Source: Diphasiastrum complanatum
Lineage: Eukaryota; Streptophyta; Lycopodiopsida; Lycopodiales; Lycopodiaceae
Reading direction: 5' to 3'
Length of the DNA: 64,000 nt
NCBI GenBank assembly: GCA_029204225.1
Contig: CM055100.1
Span: 26,302,649-26,366,648, forward strand
The position numbers and the translations under genes are program-made. The notes under the pieces are model-generated. The model did no database searches, was not told the origin of the DNA, and was given only the letters and a program-made list of their open reading frames with translations. This document shows, piece after piece, positions 49,640 to 60,600 of the stretch (positions are counted from its first letter, which is position 1; every line of letters begins with the position of its first letter).

Positions 49640-50780
49640 GTGAATCCAAACACTTGGATAGTGAAGCCTATTACTCCTAAGTCTGATAATGATTTCTCCA
49701 CCATAGACCCTAACATTGATCGCCCAAGACCAGTTAAGGGTGGGTATTACGATTCTCAATATGACATTGTGTGTTGGACAAAAGCATTAGCCACAATTGA
49801 CTGTATGGCTAGGCATACTTGTCAACTAGATTCAGATTCAGAACCCATCACTTCTTCTCCCAAGGACTACACCCTAGAGATGCCTATAATTTACGGGGTG
49901 AACATGATCAATGTGGCATGGTTAGCAGCGAAACCTATTCATGATGTAGTTGAAGATGATTTGGTACCGTGGCAATATGCCTTTTCTTACAACGAAGAAG
50001 TGAAGCTGACAGACAGATAGATCCTGCAACATATGGACCCTGAGCGATTTGGAATGAGAAAAATACCAGCTCAACCTCCTCAAAAATCACTATTAGTTAA
50101 AGTTTTCGAGGTGGAACCACCCAAGAATTCCATGTGCATACAGACACATCAAAGTATGTAGTTGGAGCCATCTTGACATAGCCAAGAGTGCAAAAAGAAT
50201 TTCCCAATTCAATATGCCAACTGACAGCTCAGTGAATTAGAAATGAACTATTCAACCACAGAGCGAGAAGCATTGGCAATGATTTTTGCGGTGAAGAAGT
50301 TTAGACACTATTTGATGGCCCCGCACTTTGCATTTTATACAGACCATCAACCATCGCTATATCTAGTCAATAAAACTTGTAACACATAATGGATCACACA
50401 ATGCTTACTATTGCTGGAGTTTGATTTCCGGATAGTGGTATACAAGGGAAAGCAACATTACATGGCAGATCATGTGTCGCGAATCAAAGAGAAGGAAACC
50501 ACAATCCAACCGAATGACGAGAGCTACTAGATGATGTCTTAATTTATATTGATACAGTACCAAAATGGCCCACAAATATAGCTGAATATTTAATGCGGGG
50601 CCAACCAAACAAGTCTTTATTGAAGGTGGAATTACAGAAGTTGATACTTAGAGCCAGACCTTACCAGTTGATTGTCGGTTAGTTGTACCGACGAGGATTA
50701 GAAAACATCCTCAAAAGGTGTGATCTTCCACATGAAACCACCCAGATAATATCGTTGTCACATGAAACGATAGGAAATAT
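49640..50780 (+). pseudogene. Ty3/gypsy fragment related to the element at 11261
   Basis: A frame of 126 codons at 49640-50020 (KGGYYDSQYDIVCW, YGVNMINVAWLAAKPIHDVV) leads into RNase H in broken frames: MNYSTTEREALAMIFAVKKF, FAFYTDHQPSLYLVN, FDFRIVVYKGKQH. Then comes the start of the integrase (RARPYQLIVG, SLSHETIGN). The same segments occur at 11400-11950 with clear nucleotide similarity, but this copy has more stops. It breaks off at about 50780 inside the integrase zinc region, where sequence of another LTR element begins. Confidence 0.8.
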
Positions 50781-50783
50781 GAC

Positions 50784-50795
50784 GCTCTGATACCA
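50784..50795 (-). promoter_or_regulatory. tRNA-iMet primer-binding site of a minus-strand LTR element
   Basis: GCTCTGATACCA is the exact reverse complement of TGGTATCAGAGC. It lies right at the break of the gypsy fragment. An LTR should begin at about 50800 (tggggattgag) and run to the right; its far end is not recognised. Confidence 0.6.
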
Positions 50796-50799
50796 CTAT

Positions 50800-52368
50800 T
50801 GGGGATTGAGATTCTACTTTGGACAAGCCTTATGGTAGAAATTACTTGCCTCTCCAAAAGAAATAAAGAATGATTTAATTGTATGCATGATCATTCTTTA
50901 CCGTCCAAATTAATTCAATACTTGCTAGTTTGTTTGATATCATTCAATTGACTTTAGTTGAATATCATAGTTGTCTAAGACAATAATGAGGAAAGCGAAT
51001 AACTTACACGTCTAAGACAACCATGTATTTTTCAATATGATATTCAACATTATTCAATGGAGATTGAACATATCATGCATTTAGTACAAAATCACAACAG
51101 ATTCCAAAAATAAAATCACTCCCTGATGTAGTAAGTGAATATGTATAGCAAAACTATCTGAAGTGTACATCAATTAGATCGTTAAAGAAAATCCTATGAG
51201 CATCAAGCACTAAGGTGTTCGAATAAGCTCACATTAGTTGTGCATTGAGCACAATGATCCTACTTTGTTGTAGATCGACCTATGCTGAGACTTGTGCCGA
51301 ATCTCATGTATTTATGTGGAGTCAAGAGAGCCATCTTGATGTTCAAAGTGGCCATTTTGAATCCGCTTAGAGGGCCCTCTTGCGCATTATGTAGAGGGAG
51401 GGGATGAGCATCCAATATCTTAAGTCAAATCTAAAATGTTTAAATTGACTCCACACATTCCAAAATCATGAGCATAGATAAAATCTTAGCATAGATAAAA
51501 TCCCATAGATAAAATCTTAAATTAAAAATATTGGGAACCCACTTGAGACATACGTGTTTTCACATCTTGAGAGCCATTTTGAATGCCCAAGCTGGTCCTC
51601 TTGAGCTTGAAGAGGGCCATATTAAGGCTAATTTAGATAGAGGTCCATCTTGAGAGCCCTCTTGAGCCCTCAAGATGGCAATCTAGAGGACCAAGAGGGA
51701 GCTCTTGAGTGTCACATAGAGGGAGGGCATGAGTAGTCAATATGTTGGGACAAATTTTAAGGTGTTGTGGAGTTGACTCCACATATTCAAAAAATTGTGA
51801 GTGAGGCTATGTATTTAAAATCTTGAGAAATTGTGAGTGAGGCTATGTATTTAAAATTGTGAGTGAGGCTATGTATTTAAAATCTTGTGAGTGAGGCTAT
51901 GTATTTAGAAATGTTGGGAACCCACACAAGAAATGGGTCCCTACATCTTGAGCCTCAAATGGTCCTCTTGAGCCCTCCAAATGGCCATCATGAGGCTCAA
52001 GAGACACATATTGAGCCCTCAAGATGGCATCTTTTGAGGGCTATGAAAAGCCACCGATAAGTGGAGGATGGGTGTGTTTGGGCTTCCTTTCAAAAGATGC
52101 TTCATGATAGAAAATGGGGGTGGGCAATGACCATTGCTCAGAAACCAACCTGCTCAAACATTTTTGCTTGGAAAATGGTGAACCCCCTCATAGCAATTGC
52201 ACATGTTTACATGTTCTTTGCATCTCATAGCCACATCAAATAACATAACTTACTATTGTGTGCCATAGACTAAAAGCTGACAAACTTGTCATGTCACAAT
52301 GGTCAACCAATGACGATATGCCACCTAGTACCAAACTTTTGTGAAATTTTCCATTGGGACAACCACAC

Positions 52369-52370
<2 letters not shown>
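50800..52370. repeat. Putative LTR followed by short tandem repeats
   Basis: From 51250 to 52040 the words gagccctc, aagatgg and gccatcttga recur in both orientations. Three copies of a 14-18-bp unit (agataaaatc) lie at 51474-51517. Four copies of about 26 bp (gtgagtgaggctatgtattt) lie at 51795-51915. No coding motif was found. Part of this stretch may be the LTR that goes with the PBS at 50784. Confidence 0.6.

Positions 52371-52421
<51 letters not shown>
52371..52421. repeat. (GA)n microsatellite
   Basis: A GA dinucleotide run of about 51 bp, 390 bp upstream of the TATA box of the lipase-like gene. Confidence 0.95.
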
Positions 52422-52422
<1 letters not shown>

Positions 52423-52756
52423 ATACATGCGAAGGTATTTGCACCCATAGACATCTAAAATGAGGACCATAGTTGAAGCAAACGTGTAGATGCCATTCCA
52501 CTTGCATGTGATGTATGTGATTCATTTCCAAATGTAAATTAATTCATAATCTCATTTACTATTTTAGTGTGCTTATTTGACATTCTACATAGAATGGTCA
52601 TCATAAAATTTTCATTTATGTAAATAAAGATCTCATGGAATATAAAAAAATTAGTGTTTATGTAAGCAAATATCTCACAGAATATTAACTTGGTAAAATA
52701 TACATGATTGTATTTTGGATTAAAAATTTTAAATTATAAATTTTACCGGGAATGAG

Positions 52757-52765
52757 ATATAAAAG
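52757..52765 (+). promoter_or_regulatory. TATA box of the lipase-like gene
   Basis: ATATAAAAG in the context atgagatataaaaggc. A start about 30 bp downstream (near 52790) would give a leader containing a 35-codon upstream ORF. A leader intron 53104-53510 (gtaagaaa to tttccag) would end exactly at the start codon. Confidence 0.5.
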
Positions 52766-52814
52766 GCTAAAGCCCATGAGCGTGACTGCTTAGCACACAA
52801 GGGTGGCAACCTCT

Positions 52815-52922
52815 ATGCTCGCCATCGCCATCGCCATCTGCTCCGCTTTCATCTTAAAATTGCACACCATCCAACCATTTCTCCCCTTTCCTCTTGAAGA
52901 TCGTGTTGAAATGCCAAATTGA
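52815..52922 (+). CDS. Upstream ORF (35 codons) in the lipase-like leader
   Basis: ATG at 52815 to TGA at 52920-52922. The peptide begins MLAIAIAICSAFILKL, hydrophobic like a signal segment, from a gccatc trinucleotide repeat. It closes before the likely leader intron, so it is not a first exon of the enzyme. It may reduce translation of the main frame, as upstream ORFs often do; that it is translated is unproven. Confidence 0.3.
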   Translation: MLAIAIAICSAFILKLHTIQPFLPFPLEDRVEMPN

Positions 52923-53510
52923 ACAAGTGGGTTGATGCTACTTTTCAATGATCGTGAATATATATTGTTGCAGAAATTAAGTCTAATTTAATCCGAAGCT
53001 GCTATTTTCTGAGATTAATTCAAGCACTTGATGAGGCAAATGCTAGAATGCAATCAGCTGAGCACTGTTACTGAGGCCACATATTTGTCCTCGTTCTGAT
53101 CCAGTAAGAAAATTTCCTTCCCTTTTGCCAATAACAGCAAACATTGGAGCAAAACGACAGCAGTATCAAGATTACAGTGGGATCAGATTTGTAGCAATTG
53201 GGTGATTATTAGTGGGTAAATCAACCCGGTCTGGACAGAGCAAAGGGAGAAAATTTTGAGCTACGTAGTACTTTTTGTTCAAGACCAGGCCATTCCTCAC
53301 CATTGATTTTCTGATCATTCAAAAAGGTGGCTTCTGCCTATTTCTTAGCCATTGCATGCAATCCATGCAAACTTTGGAAAACAATCATACTATCGATTTA
53401 ATTTTGTATTCGTGACTTTAGTGTAATTAGATATACATTCCTATATCTAAAGCTTACATGCAAAGCGTGTCTGACTTTGCGTGCAAATTTGGTAGATAAA
53501 TTGTTTCCAG

Positions 53511-55584
53511 ATGTCGGACATTGCTGCCTCAATCAAGTTTGAGGAGGTGAATATTCAGACCAGAAATCTTACGACATTTAATCGATCTTCTGTCAAAATA
53601 AGTCCTACACCTTTTTCCATGCATTGGGCATGTGCTACTAAATGAGAGTATGAGTTTCTCATGTGTTTCTGTCAACACCATCATCATGATAACCTGAATG
53701 TTGGGTCATTGGTGCAGGAGCTCATTAAAACTTCAAGAGGATTAAAACTTTACACCTGCAAGTGGCTGCCAGAAGATAAAGAAATCAAGGGATTAGTATT
53801 TCTCTGCCACGGTATGAAACTTGAATCATGCAATGATGCAAGCATTTTCTAATTCTAGAGCATCAGTGTTCATTGCTTTTGCTTCAATCTCTTACCCTAC
53901 TTCAATAAATATATTCTACTCTCTGCATAAGCTCATCAATTTTGATTGTCATGCAGGATATGGCATGGAGTGCAGCCTATTCATGAAAGGTACGCAACAT
54001 TTACATATAGAAATTGGTCGTTGCACACTTGTTACAGCCTATGTAAACATTTGAAAAGTGATGAAGCTTTTTTAGTTTTGTAAGGAACTTGCTTTGTCTT
54101 AACGGTCAGACAAGTGTGAAGTAGCATTTCCTAATGGGATTATTGATGCTGCAGGAAGCGGGGAGAATCTGGCCAAAGCAGGCTATGGTGTATATGGAAT
54201 CGATTACGAGGGACATGGAAAATCTGACGGGCTAAGATGTTACATCCCCAAGTTTCATAACCTGGTTGACGACTGCATCACGTTCTTCAATTCTGTTAAA
54301 GGTAATACTTTTCACTGATTTCCTGCCATAAAACTCTGATTTAAAGGTGAAAAGCTTAAATCTGGAAAAGATCTGGTTTTACCTTGCGAAAGGTGGGAAA
54401 ATGACTTCCTTAGTTGGCTGATACAAAAATGGATATTGGGATACTGCAGAAAGTCCAGAAAATAAGAACAAGCCAGCATTTTTGCTTGGAGAATCCATGG
54501 GGGGATGCATAGCTCTCTTGATCTCAAGAAAGGAGCCCAAAGCTTGGAATGGATGCGTTCTGGTTGCCCCTATGTGCAAAGTAGGTACCTTTGACATTTG
54601 AGCTTTGAGCATTTACGTAAATAGATTGAGTGTAAATCGATTTGAACTCTTCCAAAGGGTATAATTTGATTCTGCTTCAGTTCTTTATCTCGGAAACTCA
54701 AAAAATGTTTTCTGATGAACATTATTGTACACAAGTTAATTACGAGCCAGCGGGTGGGTTTATTTTAGATTTCGGAAAAGGTGAAACCACCTGCCATTGT
54801 TGTTAAGACACTGTCGACATTGTCCCCCTTCATTGGCTCATGGAAGATTGTTCCTAGCAAGAACGTAATTGATGCAGCGTTCAAAGTTCCAGAAAAGAGA
54901 GCACAGGTGATTCAAGAAAACAGACTGCATAGTTATTTTTCTGTTCTGTGGGCAGGTTTTCTCAGTGAATTATTTGAAGATGAGATGCTCATTCCCATTG
55001 CTTGATTTCATAGATTCGAGCTAATCCATATACATATCAAGACAAGCCCAGGGTGAAGACTGTCGTAGAGATGCTTGCTGCAAGTCAGAAACTAGAGAAG
55101 AACCTTCATGAGGTAAGATAAATTAAATTTCCCAGCATCAATGATCATCGCCACACCTCTAAATATTTCAACTTTTGAAGGCACATATGTAGATCAATAC
55201 AAAAATTTTGTTTCTAACTTTTTCCAGTAATATAAAACCTTAACTAGAATGTGAAATATTTGGTTTGCTCAAGGTCATGAGTTGTAATTGTGGCAGATAA
55301 CAGTTCCCTTCTTGGTCTTGCATGGAGAGGCCGACACAGTCACTGATCCTGAGGTTAGTAAGGCCCTCTATGAATCTGCTCAAAGCTCAGACAAGACTTT
55401 CAAGCTGTACCCAGAACTCTGGCATGGCCTTCTGAGTGGAGAGACAGATGAAGACATCAATAAGGTATTTTCGGACATCATTTCATGGTTAGATACGAGG
55501 ATTTTGGGAGAGGTCCTGAAAACTAATGCAGATATGAATGAAACTTCGCTCAAAGGACTCCAAGATTTATCTGCAACTCTCTGA
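53511..55584 (+). CDS. Monoacylglycerol lipase-like alpha/beta hydrolase (eight exons, 321 aa)
   Basis: Exons: 53511-53546, 53718-53811, 53957-53989, 54155-54301, 54450-54580, 54769-54906, 55014-55112, 55297-55584. All seven introns are GT-AG and the joined frame is 966 nt ending TGA. The protein begins MSDIAASIKFEE. It has the oxyanion motif LCHGYG (41-46), YGIDYEGHGKSDG (68-80), the nucleophile elbow GESMGG (Ser119), Asp239 in LHGEADTVTD and His269 in LWHG. These match the Ser-Asp-His triad spacing of monoacylglycerol lipases. The wording of the motifs (VLHGEADTVTD, SSDKTFKLYP.LWH, GET.EDI) is that of the plant MAGL group, which hydrolyses monoacylglycerols and lysophospholipids; caffeoylshikimate esterase is a relative, so the substrate cannot be fixed. 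No signal peptide or membrane segment, so probably soluble. The first coding exon is only 12 codons and starts straight after an acceptor-like tttccag. Confidence 0.92.
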
Positions 55585-56094
55585 ACTTCGACCATTGAGA
55601 ATATGCACATTCTAATCACCTGGCATGATCCATAAGTGCACATACATGATGAATGTGGATATTTTCGCACTCTCGAGTCTACAGATATCCAATTTATGCC
55701 ACAAAGATTTGACTAAGATTCTATCATTCACTTATGAATGATAAATATTTGATTTTTCATTTGCATATTGTTGTTATTGATAAGACAATGCCAGAAGAGA
55801 AAAAGTAAAGGATATACTCACTGCTCCTTTTATCAAAACAACATTCCATATTCTCGGAGAGCAAATAATTGTCCTTATTAACTTGATAAGAAGTGGATGC
55901 TTATCAAATTTGGAAAGAGTGTGAATCATCCTTCTCATAAATGTAGAATCTTCCATTTAGGATTGAGTATGTCGTTGGATTGGGATATTTCATATGAACA
56001 TTTAGCACACCAGCATTACAAGAATCTCGTGACTATATTTGGTTTCAATCATTTCCAAGCATTAGTACAAATCTATAATAGACACTAAATAAGG

Positions 56095-56098
<4 letters not shown>
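55585..56098. other. 3' flank of the lipase-like gene
   Basis: AT-rich sequence without a recognised gene. The polyadenylation signal was not identified with certainty; a gataaatattt at about 55740 is the nearest candidate. Confidence 0.4.

Positions 56099-56163
<65 letters not shown>
56099..56163. repeat. (GA)n microsatellite
   Basis: A GA dinucleotide run of about 65 bp followed by gagcgagcga. Confidence 0.95.
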
Positions 56164-56170
<7 letters not shown>

Positions 56171-56252
56171 ACCAGCGAGGTACATATATGGGAGTTTTTC
56201 CACACAAACTTGGGACTTGGGCGAAATTTTTCGGCAACCCTGCTGGTGAAAA

Positions 56253-56490
56253 CCTAGGTTGACTCTGCATCCTCGGAGGATTTTGTAGTGTTGGTTCATA
56301 AACTGCATTTGGGCTGATAGTGGACAGCTGGCACATTTTCATCTGAACACAGATATTCATTGGCTCTGAACGCAGATGTTCAGAGCCATAGTGCAACCTC
56401 TTGTCAACGGAAGGGCAGTTGAAGGGCCCAAATGGCAAAAAATGCCTAGGTTGACTGTGCATCCTAGGAGGATTTTGTAGTGGTGGTTCA
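56253..56490. repeat. 46-bp direct repeat at 192-bp spacing
   Basis: cctaggttgactStgcatcc and the following ggaggattttgtagtg and ggttcat occur at 56253-56298 and 56445-56490 with three differences. Confidence 0.85.
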
Positions 56491-56584
56491 TTTCATCTGT
56501 GTTGCAACAGGTTCCATTTGCCCATGATGTGACGATTGTTCTTCGACAATAATCTTGGTCCAAAGGATTGGTGGCATACGTATA

Positions 56585-56690
56585 GGGGAAGGCCCCCGTC
56601 CGAGGGCCTTCCCCGATTTAAGGCAGGGCCGTCACACCCTCGGGCCCAAGGCCTTAAATCGGGGAACGCCTGAGGGCGGGGGCCTTCCCC
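56585..56690. repeat. GC-rich hairpin element, 40-bp inverted arms
   Basis: The left arm 56585-56624 (ggggaaggcccccg to gatttaaggc) and the right arm 56651-56690 (gccttaaatcgggg to ggccttcccc) are inverted copies with a few mismatches around a 26-bp loop. It is GC-rich in AT-rich DNA. It may be a foldback or MITE-like insertion; I found no convincing target-site duplication. Confidence 0.75.
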
Positions 56691-57545
56691 GGCGTAAAGC
56701 AATTCAAAATGTTTTGAGTCTCTTGAACTTTTCACATTTACTACTCTCTTTCTACTTTTTTTACTACACGTCGTTTGTCCTGCCTCATGCGTGCATTTGT
56801 GGTGGCTATGAAGTTCATTCTGAAGGAAGGCACAAGAGCGATGGAGCCCAGGAGATCGTTCTAAGTTGTTACAGTCGTGGATGGATTGGTTGCAGCCCAG
56901 GAAACAACTAACCAGAAATCTGATGTGGTGGTGATCTTGCTCAAGATTTTGCAAACATGTCTAACAACCATCATCCAACGTACTGAAGCCCATTGTGAAT
57001 GTCTTGAAGCACACAAAGGTCAGTAGGAATTACTTCTAAGAAGGCACACAATCCACCCTGGCTCTACTGTGAAGTTCGAACATCTGAAGCAGCATCTTGA
57101 CAGCAGCAACCAATCCATGAAATAGATAACAACGTGGATCATTGCAGTGAAAATCACCAACAAGGAGCTGAATCCAAAGCACATTTGATATCTAATACCC
57201 TGCTGTCTTTTTTAGTTCATTGTTGGACCACAATTTTGGATCCCGATGATCGGTGCCATAGAAGGCCGATAGAAGGCTGATAGTGGGAAGTTGTGTTGAA
57301 TACTCAAAACAATGGATTATGAATCAAGGTAAATTGAATCAAATAAAAAAGGATACTGATTTTTTACTGTTCGTAAAAACGTCTATCAATTTACCTGTGG
57401 TAAAACAGTTTTTAAGAGGAACCTTACACAGTTGTAAGGTTCCTTTGATGTGTCAATGTGTTAGAGGAGTAATATTCTTCCATTTAAGGTTACTTCTAAA
57501 TACATAGCAAAATATTTTGAAGTGCTTTACGTACTTGTAGAGACC
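56691..57545. other. No recognisable gene
   Basis: Short frames only, with no recognised motif, between the hairpin element and the gypsy fragment. Confidence 0.4.
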
Positions 57546-57549
57546 AATA

Positions 57550-59500
57550 CTGTTGTGGTATTCTTCAGCCATGAGCTTAATATTGATTGAATCTATGCTT
57601 AAAGCTAAAGGTGCTTTTGTTGATGGTGATGCAAACATTTACCCTGTAATTGGAAAACTCAAGCTTCAAATCTCCGATTACTATGAACCTATAGAATTCA
57701 TGGTAGGTCCTTTACAGGGAGTAGATGTAATCTTAGGCATGCCTTGGGACAAAATGCACAACCCTCTGGTGGACTATAATAAGCATTTAATTTCATGGAA
57801 GCACAAGGGTAAAGATGTTAGTGTGCATGCAGGATAGAGTGGCGAAACAATCCCTTTGGTAAGCCATATTCAGGTATCAAAGGTACTAAAGAAAGCAATA
57901 TTTCCTTATTTGTTGTTTGTTTGAAGTATGGATGATGATGTTGATGGAAATACGCATTCTTTGGACAGTAATAGAAAAGACTTTTTACTAAAGTATTCTT
58001 CTTGTTTTTCTGATGAGCTACCAAAATTCCTACCCCCTGAAAGACCTGAAGATCATACGATAGACATTATCCCTGGAAGTTCCATACCCAATAGACCTCC
58101 CTATAGGGTAAGCCATTCTCAACAAGAAGAAATTTCTAAACAAATTAATGATTTGTTAGAGAAAGGTCTTATAAAACCCAGTAACTCCCCCTATTGCTCT
58201 CCTGTACTTTTGGTACAAAAGAAAGATGGGATTTTTAGGATGTGTGTGGACTATTGTGCTTGGAACAAGATTACAGTTAAGAACCATTTTCCTATTCCAA
58301 GAATAGATGACATTATGGATAGGATAAATGGATCTTGTATCTTTAGTAGAATTGATTTGACAAGTGGATACCACCATATCAGAGTAGCACCCGAAGATGT
58401 CCATAAAACTACTTTCAGAACTAACTCTGGTCTTTATGAATTTTCAGTGGTACCTTTTGGTCTTACTAATGCTCCCGCAACATTCAATAGAATGATGGAA
58501 CGAATCTTTCGACCTCATAAACGTTTTGTAGGAACATTCTTTGATAATATCTTAGTCTTCAGTGCAAATGAAGAAGAGAAGATAAGCTATGTATTCCTAT
58601 AACATTTAGAACCAAGATCCTTCAAGAAACCCATAGTCCTCCCTATGTAGGACATAGAGGAATCCCTTCAACTCGGGAAGCTCTGAAAAGATTCTTTTAT
58701 TGGCCTACCATGCATCGAGACACAAGGCATTACATAAATGCATGTCTAGTCTGTCAACACAATAAAGATGAACGAGGATTAAAAACTCATGGTTACTTCA
58801 TCCCTTGCCTATTCCTGAAGCACCCTGGGAACATATTACCATGGACTTTATCTCTGGGTTCTCTAAAACCAAAAATGAAATGAGATGATATGGACTATCA
58901 TTGATAGATTTAGCAAACAGGCTCATTTCATTCCTTGTAAGAAAAAGCTTAAAGGACCCGAAGCTGCTGATTTGTTTATTCGTCACATCTTTAGGTTGCA
59001 TGGACTACTCAAAAGTATAGTGTCAGATCGGGATACGAGATTTACTGGCAACTTTTGGAGAGACCTTTTTGATAATTTGGGGACAACCCTTAAATTCTCT
59101 TCTTCCTTTCAACCCCAGACTGATGGTCAAAGTGAAATTACTAATCGAACCATCATAGATTTGTTGAGAAATTATGTAAGTGATCAAAAGACTCAATGGG
59201 AACACTATCTTCCTATTCTAGAATTTGCTTACAATAACACCGTTCATTCTTCTACTGGTAAAGCGTCTTTTGAAGTAATATATGGAAAACCAATTGTGCC
59301 TCCTGTATTAAGGACTAAAGAAAAGATATTTGCTTCAGATCAATTTGTGCAGGATTATCAAGACACATTTTCAAAGGTTTAGCAATCCATTGCAAATGCA
59401 CAACAGAAACATCAGAAAAGTGCAAATATGTGTCGGAGGGCAATCAAGTACTGTGGTGGCCTAGTCGTTATAGATTTTCACAAAAGCGATGAACTATGTA
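57550..59500 (+). pseudogene. Ty3/gypsy (chromovirus-like) PR-RT-INT remnant
   Basis: A protease end (FMVGPLQGVDVILGMPWDKM) at 57571-57837 is followed by RT at 57928-58602 (ELPKFLPPERPEDHTIDI, SPYCSPVLLVQKKDG, DLTSGYHHIRV, FGLTNAPATFNRMM). The catalytic box reads FFDNILVF instead of the usual F.DD, so the second Asp is replaced by Asn. The frame ends at 58602. The RT end and RNase H are missing and the sequence jumps to the integrase zinc region at about 58610 (HRGIPSTREALKRFFYWP, in a different frame, and CLVCQHNK). The integrase core follows (WEHITMDFISGFSK, IVSDRDTRFTGNFW, PQTDGQSEITNRT) to 59382. No LTR was recognised. Confidence 0.85.
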
Positions 59501-60600
59501 GTATAAAAGGTTTGATCGTTCTCCAAGAGAGAGAATAATCTCATCCTTTGCATGGTAAATGTATGTATGATGGTAAACAGACTAGAATGTATAAAATTTA
59601 CAATGAATACTACAACGACATAACTGGTTATCCAAAGATATTTGGGTAAATTGGCATCCAGGAACACCAATGATGAAACGATTTGGTCAAGGTCTGCAAT
59701 TGTAAAGATTACTTTATCTTCCAAGCTCTTCAGACATCAGGTAAACAGTCAGAACAGACAACAACTAGCAAATAGATTCATCAAGCAGAATCACATTGGC
59801 TAAGGATTCTTCTTAATCAAACACAGAGGATTAGTTCTTATTGCACAAAGCAAACAAATCAAAACATCAAACAATCTCATTATCTGAACACATAGCTCAT
59901 TCAGTTTGAAGGAAGTTATGCTAAAGGTTATGCTTAGCAGCTTTGGCTAATTCCCTGCACACATTAGTCAGAATTGTTACCTGTTGGTGTCGCCTGAAAA
60001 TCCATGTTAGAGTAGCTGAAATTCAGTATAACGTAAGAAATGTGTGTGACGCAAACAGAACAGTATCACAATCAATCACAGATCATACAGAGTGTATTTG
60101 CACAAATGATAAGAAGTAATTCTGTGAAAGATAGCAGAGAGAAAGAATGCTCAAGCTATAGGAACTTGCTCTCCACTCTCTATTGATACTCAACTCTGTG
60201 TAGAAATGCGTATGTACAATGGCACAAAGTGATGTCCTTATAGGAATGTTCTTCAGCCTCAATGTCACTTACGAACCATCAAATGTCGGTTTTGAACTTC
60301 TATTGCATCTCTTATAGGACGTCGCAACTTCTACTCAAAATATGAATTTACAAAGTGCATAATAGGCCTTTACATGAATTTAGGCACTATAGCACATTTT
60401 ACATATATTGAAAATTTTTACAATATATGATAAAACTTGGATGATGTGAGATCATAAGACTCCACATATCCCCTTCCTCAGTTGTGCAGTGGCTCGCAAA
60501 CAACTGGTTTATGTCCTTCTCTATCGCTTTCGGCTGGCTGGCTTGCTGTGGAAAATGGCCTTGGCTCAGGCTTCCTTTTCTTCATTTACTTGCTCCAATG
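59501..60600. other. No recognisable gene
   Basis: AT-rich sequence with short frames only. No LTR ends or motifs were recognised. Confidence 0.4.
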
